Below are positions 15,822 to 23,981 of a stretch of DNA of 64,000 nucleotides, piece by piece. Source of the DNA: SG8-4 sp964598225 (GTDB lineage Bacteria; Planctomycetota; Phycisphaerae; Sedimentisphaerales; Anaerobacaceae); the NCBI GenBank assembly GCA_964598225.1, contig CAZRBG010000002.1, positions 62,001-126,000 on the forward strand. The letters run 5' to 3'. The translations under genes and the position numbers were made by a program. The notes beneath the pieces were generated by a model, which was not told where the DNA came from, ran no database searches, and saw nothing but the letters and a program-made list of their open reading frames with translations. Positions within the stretch are counted from its first letter, which is position 1. Every line of letters begins with the position of its first letter.

Positions 15822-16640
15822 TCATTGATCTTGTCCCGAGGCCTCGCGAAGGGCTTTAAGGAATTCGGGCGGAACCGGTAGTCCAAGGTACTGAGCTGTG
15901 CGGACATCTTGCCACGCCCGGTCGTAGTTGCCTTTTTCGTAATAGACGGTCGCCCGGCCTGCATAAGCTTCTGCAAACTGTCCGTTCAGAGAGATAGCTT
16001 CGGTATAGTCCGAGATCGCCTGGTCGTATTTGCCCATGTCCCTGTAGGCCGCTCCGCGAAGGCTATAGGCGAGAGAATCCCTTGGATTAATCTCTGTGGC
16101 TTTCGTGAAATCCGAAACGGCCCGGTCATGCTCGCCCTTCATGGCATACGCCACCCCGCGGTCATTGTAGTAGACACCGATGCCGGGAGCGAGTTCTATC
16201 GCCCTCGTGAAATCCGAAACAGCCTTTTCGTACTGACCCATGTATTGATATGCGGAACCTCTGTTGTGGAAGTACTCGGCGTTGGTGGAATCCAGCTCGA
16301 TGGCTGTGGTGAAACCAGAAATAGCCAGACCGTGCTTTCCCGTTATGGCGTAGGCGAGCGCGCGATTGTTATAGATATCGGCGTTGTCCGAGTCGAATTC
16401 GATCGCTTTGGTGTAATCGGCAATTGCCTTTTCATACTGTCCTTTGTTGCTGTATGCGGTTGCGCGGGCGTACCGGGCCTTGGCGGACTTCGGGCTCAAC
16501 TCGATAGACCTGGTGAATTCTGAGATGGCCTTGTTATACTGGCCATTCTCAAGATATTTCTGCCCCAGATAGTACGATCTGCCGCCGCAACCTTGTATCA
16601 ACAGGCAATACAAAATGATGACAAATAATAAGCGCCTCAC
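15822..16640 (-). CDS. Tetratricopeptide-repeat lipoprotein
   Basis: The start is taken as GTG at 16640 because GGAAGGAG sits 5 nt upstream; the TTG further up lies inside that ribosome site. The leader VRRLLFVIILYCLLIQGC ends in a lipobox. Behind it are seven consecutive TPR units of 34 residues (for example GQYEKAIADYTKAIEFDSDN, GEHDRAVSDFTKATEINPRD), covering almost the whole 272-residue protein. It should be a periplasmic or outer-membrane anchored protein-binding scaffold. Partners are unknown and the neighbours give no hint. Confidence 0.88.
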   Translation of the reverse strand: MRRLLFVIILYCLLIQGCGGRSYYLGQKYLENGQYNKAISEFTRSIELSPKSAKARYARATAYSNKGQYEKAIADYTKAIEFDSDNADIYNNRALAYAITGKHGLAISGFTTAIELDSTNAEYFHNRGSAYQYMGQYEKAVSDFTRAIELAPGIGVYYNDRGVAYAMKGEHDRAVSDFTKATEINPRDSLAYSLRGAAYRDMGKYDQAISDYTEAISLNGQFAEAYAGRATVYYEKGNYDRAWQDVRTAQYLGLPVPPEFLKALREASGQDQ

Positions 16641-16760
16641 ATAAGCTCCTTCCAAACTCGATTGTATTCTCGTACCATTATACAGGAGTTTTGCAAAACT
16701 CCAAATTATAGATTTGTCGTGTAGGACTCAGGAGCAGAAATCTGACACAGGGACGACTAA

Positions 16761-17198
16761 ATGGAATATGCAGTGGGCAAAACAGGCCGAATAGTTGCAG
16801 CGAGATTGTTCGAAGGTGAAGATCTTTTCGAGTCCGTTCACGAAATCGCGCTGGCCGAGAACATCAAATCCGCCGCCGTTTTAATCACGGGCGGCTTCAG
16901 GCGGGCCAACGTCGTTGTCGGGCCGGTACAGGAAAAGCCGAAGATCGTCCCCGACCACAAAGATTTCAACGGGCCGGGCGAAGTGCTGGGCGTCGGAACC
17001 ATCTATTGCGATGACGAAGGCCCTAAGCTTCACATGCATACGGCCATCGGCACGGCGGACGGCGTCATGGTCGGCTGCCCGCGAGACGGTACGAAGACAT
17101 TCCTGATCCTGGAAGTCACAATAATTGAAATCGAAGGCATCAATGCCAGCCGCAAGCCGGACGAAAAGACCGGCTTCAACCTACTGACTTTCGATTAG
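16761..17198 (+). CDS. PPC/DUF296 domain protein
   Basis: A 145-residue single-domain protein: YAVGKTGRIVAARLFEGEDLFESVHEIA, AAVLITGGFRRANV, GPGEVLGVGTIYCDDEGPKLHMHTAIG, FLILEVTIIEIEGINASRK. The KLHMHTAIG strand with paired histidines and the G-E-V-L-x-x-G-T-I pattern are typical of PPC (plants and prokaryotes conserved) domains, which form trimers and often bind a metal through the histidines. In bacteria the role is unknown; it lacks an AT-hook, so DNA binding is not supported by sequence. An AGGGAC ribosome site lies about 7 nt before the start. Confidence 0.85.
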   Translation: MEYAVGKTGRIVAARLFEGEDLFESVHEIALAENIKSAAVLITGGFRRANVVVGPVQEKPKIVPDHKDFNGPGEVLGVGTIYCDDEGPKLHMHTAIGTADGVMVGCPRDGTKTFLILEVTIIEIEGINASRKPDEKTGFNLLTFD

Positions 17199-17302
17199 AC
17201 CGGGTGCGAGTTTCCCTTTGTTTTGCCTTGATCTCACAGGTACAATTGAGTTGCCAGTTGAAAAGTCCAATTTCCAGTCAACGAACCTTGGAGATCCTAC
17301 GG

Positions 17303-18148
17303 ATGAGAAGGCGTGAATTTTTGAAGACGGCTGTCGCAGCGATGGCGTCGGAGCGAGTGTTGCGGCGTTCGGCGGCCGGGCAAGACAGACGCGGCCGGCT
17401 GCCCAATGTTGTGATTGTTTTCATCGACGATTTGGCGTACGGCGATTTGGGTGCCTTTGGCTGTCCGGACATTCCGACACCGCACACGGATTCGCTGGCG
17501 AAAAACGGAGTCAAGTGCACCAATAGCTATATCACCAACCCACCGTGCAGCCCGAGCCGTTGCAGCCTGATTACCGGCATGTACACGCAAAGGTTCGGCA
17601 AGTACGGCATGGCGCGGGGCCTGTCGATTCCGGATGAGCATCCCACGCTGGCGGAGTTCATGCGAAAGGCGGGATACGTAACGGGTCAGATCGGCAAGTG
17701 GGATATCGGATCACCGGAGCAGGGGCCGCTCGACCGCGGCTTCGGGCAGGTGGCGCGCACGCCGCCTCGGAAAAAGGGAAAGCGATACATCTACACAAAA
17801 AAGAACGGCCCGGAGGGATTTTTGACCGACCTCGACGGAGAGCACCTGGTTGAGTTCGTAGAGCGCAATCGTGACAAACCGTTTTTTCTCTACTACTCTC
17901 CGTACGCGATTCATGAACCAAACTCCGAATCGCCCGAACGCTACCGGAAACGTTCGACCGCGACCGGAAAGCGGCGTGCCTTGGCAGGGAACCTGATTGC
18001 CGTGGATGACGCAGTTGGCAAATTCCTAAAAGCGTTGAAGAAATACGGCCTAGAGTCCGACACACTGATACTTTTTACCGGCGACAACGGCGGCAGCACT
18101 CCGAAAGGATACGGATGGGCCTTTGGCCCAAATCAGCAGGCCAATTAG
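17303..18148 (+). pseudogene. Truncated sulfatase with Tat-type leader (likely non-functional)
   Basis: Start 17303 has GGAG upstream and a twin-arginine leader (MRRREFLKTAVAAMAS). The sulfatase core follows: NVVIVFIDDLAYGDLG (metal Asp pair), PPCSPSRCSLITG (the CxPSR formylglycine site) and LILFTGDNGG. Two things are wrong. The usual GKWHLG is GKWDIG here, losing the catalytic His. The protein also stops at 281 residues right after GDNGG, where family members continue for 150-200 more residues, including the substrate Lys. No continuation appears in the following 200 nt in any frame. I call it a 3'-truncated pseudogene. Confidence 0.75.
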
Positions 18149-18369
18149 CACTCCCGTAGCAGACTCACGAGGGGGCAAAGTTAACTATTGAAATTCGACC
18201 TCGCCTTTGTCCGATAAGAATGTGGTTCGCTGGATGAATTGACAGTTAAAGGCTATCATTTTCTGTTTGATCACATATTTATTATGATTTAATTGGGTGT
18301 GTCGTGCGGCGATAAACAGTTGGCAAATGACTTACTCAATCACATCCAGGGCAATTGATAGGGACGGCA

Positions 18370-18870
18370 ATGATTTTAGACTCAGATCAGGAAATAGAAG
18401 GCCTATCGGCCGGAAGAGGAAACAGAGTAAGAACAGCCCTTGTCGAATCAGCGGGCAATATCGACGAAGTAGGCAGAGAGAGCAAGACAGTTGAGAACAC
18501 CCAACTGAAGTGGTGGACGTTAGCCCTTCCTGCCTGCGTTTTCATAGTAATGGGCGCTGTTTTCTTTCTAAAATTTCTCGGCGCGCCAAAGGGTGAAGGC
18601 GAGAAGTCTCGGGCGAAGAGGCCCGTCTTACTGCAAGCATCAACTTCGTCAAAGCGATCCGCAGATAAACTTTCAGGCGACGCCGTTGTGAGCAGCATAG
18701 CATATAGCAAAACCAATGCTATTGCCTTCATCAACGATCAGATGGCCTCAGAAGGAGATGTTATCGACGGCTTGACCGTCTTAAAGATAAGTAAAAATGC
18801 AGTCGAATTTGAAAAGAACGGCAAGCGGTGGAATCAAGAAGTAGGTGAACAGCGTGCTTCTCCGCAGTGA
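18370..18870 (+). CDS. Membrane-anchored protein with GspB-like C-terminal domain
   Basis: A 166-residue protein with a cytoplasmic N-terminus, one membrane helix at about residues 48-68 (WWTLALPACVFIVMGAVFFL), a charged linker, and a small C-terminal domain VVSSIAYSKTNAIAFINDQMASEGDVIDG with VLKISKNAVEFEKNGKRW. The pattern I-x-Y-S-x-x-x-x-A-x-I-N-x-x-x-x-x-E-G-D-x-I is that of the GspB/PulC-like periplasmic domain of type II secretion systems. No other secretion gene is adjacent; the pilin-like cluster is 10 kb away. The ATG is preferred over a TTG at 18355. It is convergent with the ATPase gene. Confidence 0.5.
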   Translation: MILDSDQEIEGLSAGRGNRVRTALVESAGNIDEVGRESKTVENTQLKWWTLALPACVFIVMGAVFFLKFLGAPKGEGEKSRAKRPVLLQASTSSKRSADKLSGDAVVSSIAYSKTNAIAFINDQMASEGDVIDGLTVLKISKNAVEFEKNGKRWNQEVGEQRASPQ

Positions 18871-18899
18871 TACCGGAACAACCCTTTGTTTTCGACAAG

Positions 18900-20081
18900 C
18901 TATCGGTCTTTCTGAGAAACCAAGAATCCATGCAGCAGTGGATTGGAAACTGCTGTATCTTGATAGGTGGTCTTCCGCCGACCGTTGTACCAGAGAAGCC
19001 CCCGCACGCTAACGTCTCTAGGAACGCTTTGTTGGAAGACGTCAATACCTTTAATGAATTCGGGTTGAAAGGTAGCGGCTGACTTGATTTCGATGGCCGT
19101 AAAAGATCGCCCCGCCGAAGATACGAGAAGATCGACCTCATTGCCTTTGCTATCCCGAAAAAAGTACAGTTGTGGTTCTTTGCCCTGGTTGAGCAAATTC
19201 TTGACCACTTCCATAATCAGCAGATTCTCGTACAGGACGCCTCGCAACGGATCACGTTCGATTTGCTCAGGCGTTTCCAATCCCAAGAGCCATGCCGCCA
19301 GTGCAACGTCCACAAAATAGAGTTTGGGTGACTTAACCAGACGCTTTCGTATGTTCGCAAACCAGGGCGGCAACTCATAAAGTATGTAAGACGCCTTCAA
19401 AATTGAAATCCAGTTTTTGATCGTTGTCGCAGATACTCCCACATCCCCGGCCAGCGATGCATAATTGACCAGTTGACCGACACGCCCTGCAAGCAACCGC
19501 AGAAATGTTTCAAATTGTGAGAGGTCTTTCAGTTGGATCATGGCCCGCAGGTCACGTTCGATATATGTGGCCATGTAAGAACGGAAGAATCTCGCAGGTT
19601 GCAGCTTGTTTTGATGCAAGCCCGGGTAAAAACCTTTATGGATCCATTCAAACGGATTTTGTGGATGCTGTTTGTAACGGCTGGCTTCCTCGACTGTAAA
19701 CGGCAGTAATTTTAGAACCGCTGTACGTCCGGCCAGTGACTGAGAGATGGCCTCATGGACCATGGGTTGATGGGAACCTGTGAGAATGAAGCGGCCCGGC
19801 TTTCTATCGGCATCGATGGCACCCTGCAGATAGCTCAGAAGTTGCGGTACGCGCTGAATCTCATCTAGGATCACACCTTCCCCGAAGTCGTCAAGGAGTC
19901 CTCGCGGGTCATCGTTTGCCTGATGTCGAATATCCGGGTCTTCCAGTGAAATGTGGGGGCGCTTCGAAAAGACCATCTTGGCCAGGGTAGTCTTACCAGA
20001 CTGCCGAGGACCAAGAATGGTTACCGCCGGATACTCCGCCGCACACTCGGTCAATTCCTTCCTAATCTTTCGCGTAACCAT
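18900..20081 (-). CDS. AAA-type ATPase with DUF4143 domain
   Basis: The 393-residue protein starts with an ATPase domain: Walker A GPRQSGKTTL (about residue 24), Walker B GVILDEIQRVP and sensor FILTGSHQP. The C-terminal half (ATYIERDLRAMIQL, GVSATTIKNWISILKASYILYELPPW, KLYFVDVALAAWLLG, YFFRDSKGNEVDLLVSS with a nuclease-like fold) is DUF4143. These stand-alone ATPases are common and mobile among bacteria; their role is unknown, though links to DNA or toxin-antitoxin-like functions have been proposed. The ATG at 20081 is chosen because a full promoter ends 6 nt before it. Confidence 0.88.
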   Translation of the reverse strand: MVTRKIRKELTECAAEYPAVTILGPRQSGKTTLAKMVFSKRPHISLEDPDIRHQANDDPRGLLDDFGEGVILDEIQRVPQLLSYLQGAIDADRKPGRFILTGSHQPMVHEAISQSLAGRTAVLKLLPFTVEEASRYKQHPQNPFEWIHKGFYPGLHQNKLQPARFFRSYMATYIERDLRAMIQLKDLSQFETFLRLLAGRVGQLVNYASLAGDVGVSATTIKNWISILKASYILYELPPWFANIRKRLVKSPKLYFVDVALAAWLLGLETPEQIERDPLRGVLYENLLIMEVVKNLLNQGKEPQLYFFRDSKGNEVDLLVSSAGRSFTAIEIKSAATFQPEFIKGIDVFQQSVPRDVSVRGLLWYNGRRKTTYQDTAVSNPLLHGFLVSQKDR

Positions 20082-20087
20082 ATGAGT

Positions 20088-20116
20088 ATTATACCGCACA
20101 TCGGTGTAAATCACAA
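20088..20116 (-). promoter_or_regulatory. Strong predicted promoter, leaderless start of the DUF4143 ATPase
   Basis: On the minus strand TTGTGA (20116-20111), a 17-bp spacer and TATAAT (20093-20088) are followed after 6 nt by the ATG at 20081, leaving no room for a ribosome site. Confidence 0.6.
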
Positions 20117-20184
20117 GTTCAACTTCAGATACGCACAAAACAATCGCCTGGGCGCCGTATGGCGTCGAAGGAACAATCAATTCC

Positions 20185-21696
20185 TCAGAGTTCCCAACCT
20201 TTTCTGTATTCCCTTGTAAGGTATTTGTTTGCTTCCGGGAGGTTGGTTATCTTCATGGTCTTAGCATCGTAATCCACCCTTTGGCCCGCTCGCAGAGCTA
20301 CGGCGGTGAGGTTGATGGTCTCGGTGACCGTCTCGGCGCGCCGGAAGCTGCCGGGGGATTCCTTCTTGTTCTTGATGCATGATGACCACGTGTCGGTTCT
20401 TGAACGGCCTGAGCTGCGGGTCTCACTTTTGCCGGCGTACTGACGCATTCTTTTCTCAGGGATTATACGCGGATTGTTGCCGTGGAAGCTTGCGAGGATT
20501 TTGCCCTTGTCGCCGACGAACATCATGCCTTCTGCGGACAGTGACTTGTTATCCTCCTTTAATTCTTCGGGCGGGAAGGGCTTCATGCCGCCGTCGTACC
20601 AAATCAGGTCGAATGCCGGCAGCATCTTCTGCTTGGGAAACTTGAGCCTGATCATGCTCGAGTACGGGAAGGCCACGTTATTATTGACGGGCCTGCATAC
20701 CTGATCGACGATGGTCCGCGTGGTCGTGCCGTAAGCCTCGGCGCTGACCGGGGGCGTCTCGATGCCGAAAGTCTCGAACAGTGGAAACAGGCTGTAATGA
20801 CCCATGTCGGCGATGCTGCCGCCCCCGAAGTCGTACCAGCCGCGAAAGACATTGTGCGTGTAGTTCGGATGATACGGCCGATGCGGCACACAGCCCAGCC
20901 ACAGGTCCCAGTTGAATCCCTTCGGCACGGGCGGCGTCTCGGTCGGATTGGAGGTCCACTGGGGCCAGACGGGCCGGTTCGACCAGTTATGAATCTCCCT
21001 CAGCGTACCGATCGCGCCATCTTTGATCCACCTGAGCGTAAGCTCGTTGTCTGGTCTGTCGCTCCAGGCCAGAAGATGGGTTATGGCTCCTTCCCGGCGG
21101 GCGGTCTCGACGGCGAGCTTTCCCTCGGCAAGCCTGTTGGCGATCGGCTTGTGGGTGACGGCGTGCTTGCCCTTCTTCATCGCGGCAATAGCAATCGTGG
21201 CGTGAAGATGGTCCGGCGTCATGATCTTGACTGCGTCGAGGTCTTTTTCCTTATCGAGCAGGTCGCGGAAGTCCTCGTAGGAATTGCAGCCCTTATAGCC
21301 GCCGGCCGGTTTGTTCTTGGCGTAATATTTCTCGACGTACTCGGCGCCTATGTCGCGCCCTCCGGGGATGCCGTCGATGCCGGCGCCCCAGTTCGGGTCG
21401 CCCAGCGTGCGGCGGATGCCGTTTCGGATGCCGTTCGCCGACCAGTCGATGTAGTTCGTGGTAAACTTGTTCGCATCACATACGGCCACGACCTGAACGG
21501 CCTGGTTCTGAAGCATGCCGGGCATCTCGCGCAGGCCCTGCGTGCCGCAGCCGATATTCGCCACGGTGACCTTATCGCTAGGCGCGACGCGCCCGCGTCC
21601 TCCCAGCACCTGTTGGGGAACTACGGCGAAGGCTATGGAGGAAGCGGCTGCCGAGCCCAATATTTCACGACGGTTGAAGTTCTTTTTCGCTTTCAT
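20185..21696 (-). CDS. Tat-exported Gfo/Idh/MocA family oxidoreductase
   Basis: Start 21696 follows GGAGG (11 nt) and begins a twin-arginine leader (MKAKKNFNRREILGSAAASS). The Rossmann part has VTVANIGCGTQG, VVAVCDANKF, DAVKIMTPDHLHATIAIAAMKKGKHAVTHKP (the EKP-like catalytic Lys) and REIHNWSNRP. The C-terminal alpha/beta domain is that of planctomycete-type secreted dehydrogenases (GWYDFGGGSIADMGHYSLFPLF). They usually act on sugars or polyols, with NAD(P) loaded before Tat export. It lies 25 nt downstream of an amidohydrolase gene on the same strand, so the two are probably one operon. 503 residues is typical. Confidence 0.87.
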   Translation of the reverse strand: MKAKKNFNRREILGSAAASSIAFAVVPQQVLGGRGRVAPSDKVTVANIGCGTQGLREMPGMLQNQAVQVVAVCDANKFTTNYIDWSANGIRNGIRRTLGDPNWGAGIDGIPGGRDIGAEYVEKYYAKNKPAGGYKGCNSYEDFRDLLDKEKDLDAVKIMTPDHLHATIAIAAMKKGKHAVTHKPIANRLAEGKLAVETARREGAITHLLAWSDRPDNELTLRWIKDGAIGTLREIHNWSNRPVWPQWTSNPTETPPVPKGFNWDLWLGCVPHRPYHPNYTHNVFRGWYDFGGGSIADMGHYSLFPLFETFGIETPPVSAEAYGTTTRTIVDQVCRPVNNNVAFPYSSMIRLKFPKQKMLPAFDLIWYDGGMKPFPPEELKEDNKSLSAEGMMFVGDKGKILASFHGNNPRIIPEKRMRQYAGKSETRSSGRSRTDTWSSCIKNKKESPGSFRRAETVTETINLTAVALRAGQRVDYDAKTMKITNLPEANKYLTREYRKGWEL

Positions 21697-21721
21697 TTGT
21701 ATCTGTGCCTCCAAAGGCATG

Positions 21722-22930
21722 TTATTTATCTTGGACAATTTCCAGAGCGTTTTCACGGTAGACTTTCTTGAGGACATCGTCGCCAAGCGCCAGGCCGTTC
21801 AGCGGCCAGTGATAGGTTGAACGTCCCCAGTCATAAAAGTGCTCGTCCGACGATTCGAGAATCCTGAACGTGAACCGGTACGTATCAGCGCTGAAACGCA
21901 TATCGGTGCCGTAGACGATCCGGTCCTGATACTTTTCATAGAAGCTTGCCGCGAACCTTGGAATTGCTGCCGTTTCGGCGTATCTCGCGGAGATGTCGGC
22001 GTACAGATTCGGATACGCATCGAACAACTTTCCGATGCGATTGAGATCGTGAGAGCAATTTGCCAAGTGACACGCGACAAAGACAGTTTTGGGATGTCGC
22101 TTGACCGCCCTTTCCAGAATCTTCAACATGCCCTCGTGGCCTACGATGTCGGGCTGATTGTCGAGCCTCCATTTGTAGGCGTTCATCAGGCCGTCATTCC
22201 TTGAATCCATCGGTTGGTACATCCAATACGGATCGGCCACGTGAATGTTTACCGGCATGTTCAATTCAGCGCACTTAGCCAGCAGCGGGTCCATGCGCGG
22301 ATCGTCCAGATGCATCCCCCAAGCCTTCGTCGGCCTGCTGTAGAACATTCCTTTGCCTTTGTCGCCCAGCTCGCCTACACCGCGAGCTCCGACTTTGTAA
22401 CAGCGTTCCAGTTCCTTCACCGCCGCCGGCCCGAAGCCGGGCTTGTCGTAGCCGGTATAGTCAAGTCCGCACCATAGCTGGAATCGGTCCGGGTATTTGG
22501 AATACTTCTCGTAAATGGCGTCGAACTGCTCGCCGGTGGCCATGGTCAGAATGATTGCTTTGTTAATTCCAGCCGAATCCATGATTTTCACCCATCGGGC
22601 AATCTGCTCCGGGGTATCGGCGTATGGATGGGCGTGCATGTCGATTGCGGGATACCTTGCCCTCTCGACTGTTGTCCGGGGGATGTTGTAGATAGAACGC
22701 GGATGGAAGTTCTTGAGCAGCAGGTTCTCCGGCGAAGATCGGCCGTTTGCAGTGAGTCCTTGCGCGGTCAAAGCACTCAGCGCCACCAAGAGGACGATTA
22801 CCCGTTTGATGTCTCCGAGTAAATGTGGTCGGCGAGGTGGAGTATATTCGGTCAGCCATCCATTTCGTTCGCTTCGCTCGCTAAGGGGCTGCCACCCTTG
22901 GCGCCTGTCACTGGCGAATATTGATCGCAT
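21722..22930 (-). CDS. Exported amidohydrolase (PF04909-type metal-dependent hydrolase)
   Basis: The start is ATG 22930, with AAGGAG 8 nt upstream. After a long basic N-terminus comes a signal-peptide core (RVIVLLVALSALTAQG). The hydrolase has AIDMHAHPY (HxH metal site), NKAIILTMATG, MPVNIHVADPYW, VFVACHLANCSHDL and IVYGTDMRF (metal Asp), as in amidohydrolase_2/decarboxylase proteins of about 280-350 residues. The stretch from about residue 6 to 27 (SDRRQGWQPLSERSERNGW) is read from TTCGCTTCGCTCG-type repeat sequence and was probably inserted just after the start codon. Expression is probably coupled to the dehydrogenase gene downstream. Confidence 0.8.
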   Translation of the reverse strand: MRSIFASDRRQGWQPLSERSERNGWLTEYTPPRRPHLLGDIKRVIVLLVALSALTAQGLTANGRSSPENLLLKNFHPRSIYNIPRTTVERARYPAIDMHAHPYADTPEQIARWVKIMDSAGINKAIILTMATGEQFDAIYEKYSKYPDRFQLWCGLDYTGYDKPGFGPAAVKELERCYKVGARGVGELGDKGKGMFYSRPTKAWGMHLDDPRMDPLLAKCAELNMPVNIHVADPYWMYQPMDSRNDGLMNAYKWRLDNQPDIVGHEGMLKILERAVKRHPKTVFVACHLANCSHDLNRIGKLFDAYPNLYADISARYAETAAIPRFAASFYEKYQDRIVYGTDMRFSADTYRFTFRILESSDEHFYDWGRSTYHWPLNGLALGDDVLKKVYRENALEIVQDK

Positions 22931-22966
22931 GGCAAAATCTCCTTCGTAGAAATTCTCACAGAAGAA

Positions 22967-22997
22967 GAAAAGGCCGGTCTCTGTAACCGGCCTTTTC
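22967..22997 (-). terminator. Intrinsic terminator of the outer-membrane barrel gene
   Basis: A perfect 12-bp stem (22967-22978 with 22986-22997, 7-nt loop) lies 32 nt after the barrel gene's stop. On the minus strand it is followed by TTCTTC. It is nearly symmetric but no plus-strand gene needs it. Confidence 0.75.
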
Positions 22998-23028
22998 TCA
23001 AGATGAAACATGAAGATTCTGAATCAGT

Positions 23029-23883
23029 TTAGAACTGGTAAGACAGGCCGAGTGTGAACCATGTCTCGTCCTGGTCGCTGTTGATGGTATCATCCATCGT
23101 AACCTGGTAATACACTCCCGGAGTGAGATCAAGGTTATCAGCCATTTCGAAATCGGTTGAGATGCCAAAGACCGCGTTCGACCAGTCGTGGTCCACGCCG
23201 AATCCTCGAGGATCAACACCATCGTTGAATACGACCTCCGAGTGCAGTCTTATGATCTGCTCGGGCGTCTCGGGCGTCAGACCCTGAATTGGAAAGCCGT
23301 AATCGAGCATGAAGATATGTGCGAAACCTGAAGCCGTTCCGCCGCGGGTAACGCCTGCTATCTCCTGGCTGCCGACAAATGAATCACTCTCGGCCGGCCA
23401 CAGCTTGACGAGAACGTAGGTCGGGACCAGACCTTCGACCGGCAATATCTTCGGCCAGGAAAAGACCGCATGTATCTCCTGCAGATCGATTTCTCCCGAC
23501 GAGCCTGCGGGGATACCGTCCAAAGGATCATCTGGAAAATAGAAATATCTCCAGCCAAACAAGTATTGCGTGGCAAAGTCTTCTTCGGGGCAGATGGCGT
23601 TCTTGTAGAACAGGGTGAAATCCCAGCGTTCGCTGGTTTCGAACCCGCTTGAATTGGCCCTGTGACCCTGGGCGCTGATGCCAAGACCGGTTCCCCACAG
23701 GTCAAACATAACCGTCGGCTGAAACGCGCTTTTGTCACCAAAAACGTCGATACCGCGCCAGAGATATTTGCTCTGATACGTCACGTCGACCTCTCCGTGC
23801 AACTCTCCGTCCGGTGCTTGTGCCTGCACCACCCCTCCAATTACAAACAATAGTGCTGTGCCTGCTAAAACGCTCTTGATCAT
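23029..23883 (-). CDS. Predicted outer-membrane beta-barrel protein
   Basis: Start 23883 has AAGGAG 6-7 nt upstream and gives a signal peptide (MIKSVLAGTALLFVIGGVVQAQA). The mature 260 residues alternate polar and aromatic residues in short strands (VDVTYQSKYLWRGIDVFG, ERWDFTLFYKNA, LTPGVYYQVTM) and end in TLGLSYQF, with the terminal Phe that BAM recognises. The opening E-V-D-V-T-Y-x-S-x-Y-x-W-R-G is common to a family of uncharacterised barrels in planctomycetes and proteobacteria. Transported solute unknown. It is a single-gene unit with its own terminator. Confidence 0.75.
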   Translation of the reverse strand: MIKSVLAGTALLFVIGGVVQAQAPDGELHGEVDVTYQSKYLWRGIDVFGDKSAFQPTVMFDLWGTGLGISAQGHRANSSGFETSERWDFTLFYKNAICPEEDFATQYLFGWRYFYFPDDPLDGIPAGSSGEIDLQEIHAVFSWPKILPVEGLVPTYVLVKLWPAESDSFVGSQEIAGVTRGGTASGFAHIFMLDYGFPIQGLTPETPEQIIRLHSEVVFNDGVDPRGFGVDHDWSNAVFGISTDFEMADNLDLTPGVYYQVTMDDTINSDQDETWFTLGLSYQF

Positions 23884-23981
23884 TTTTGTCTCCTTTCCAA
23901 TAACACTACCACTTTCGCACATTTTAGATGTTTACAGGATGCCCTGAATCATGCTGATTAGTCAAGATAAAAAAAGCTTTT

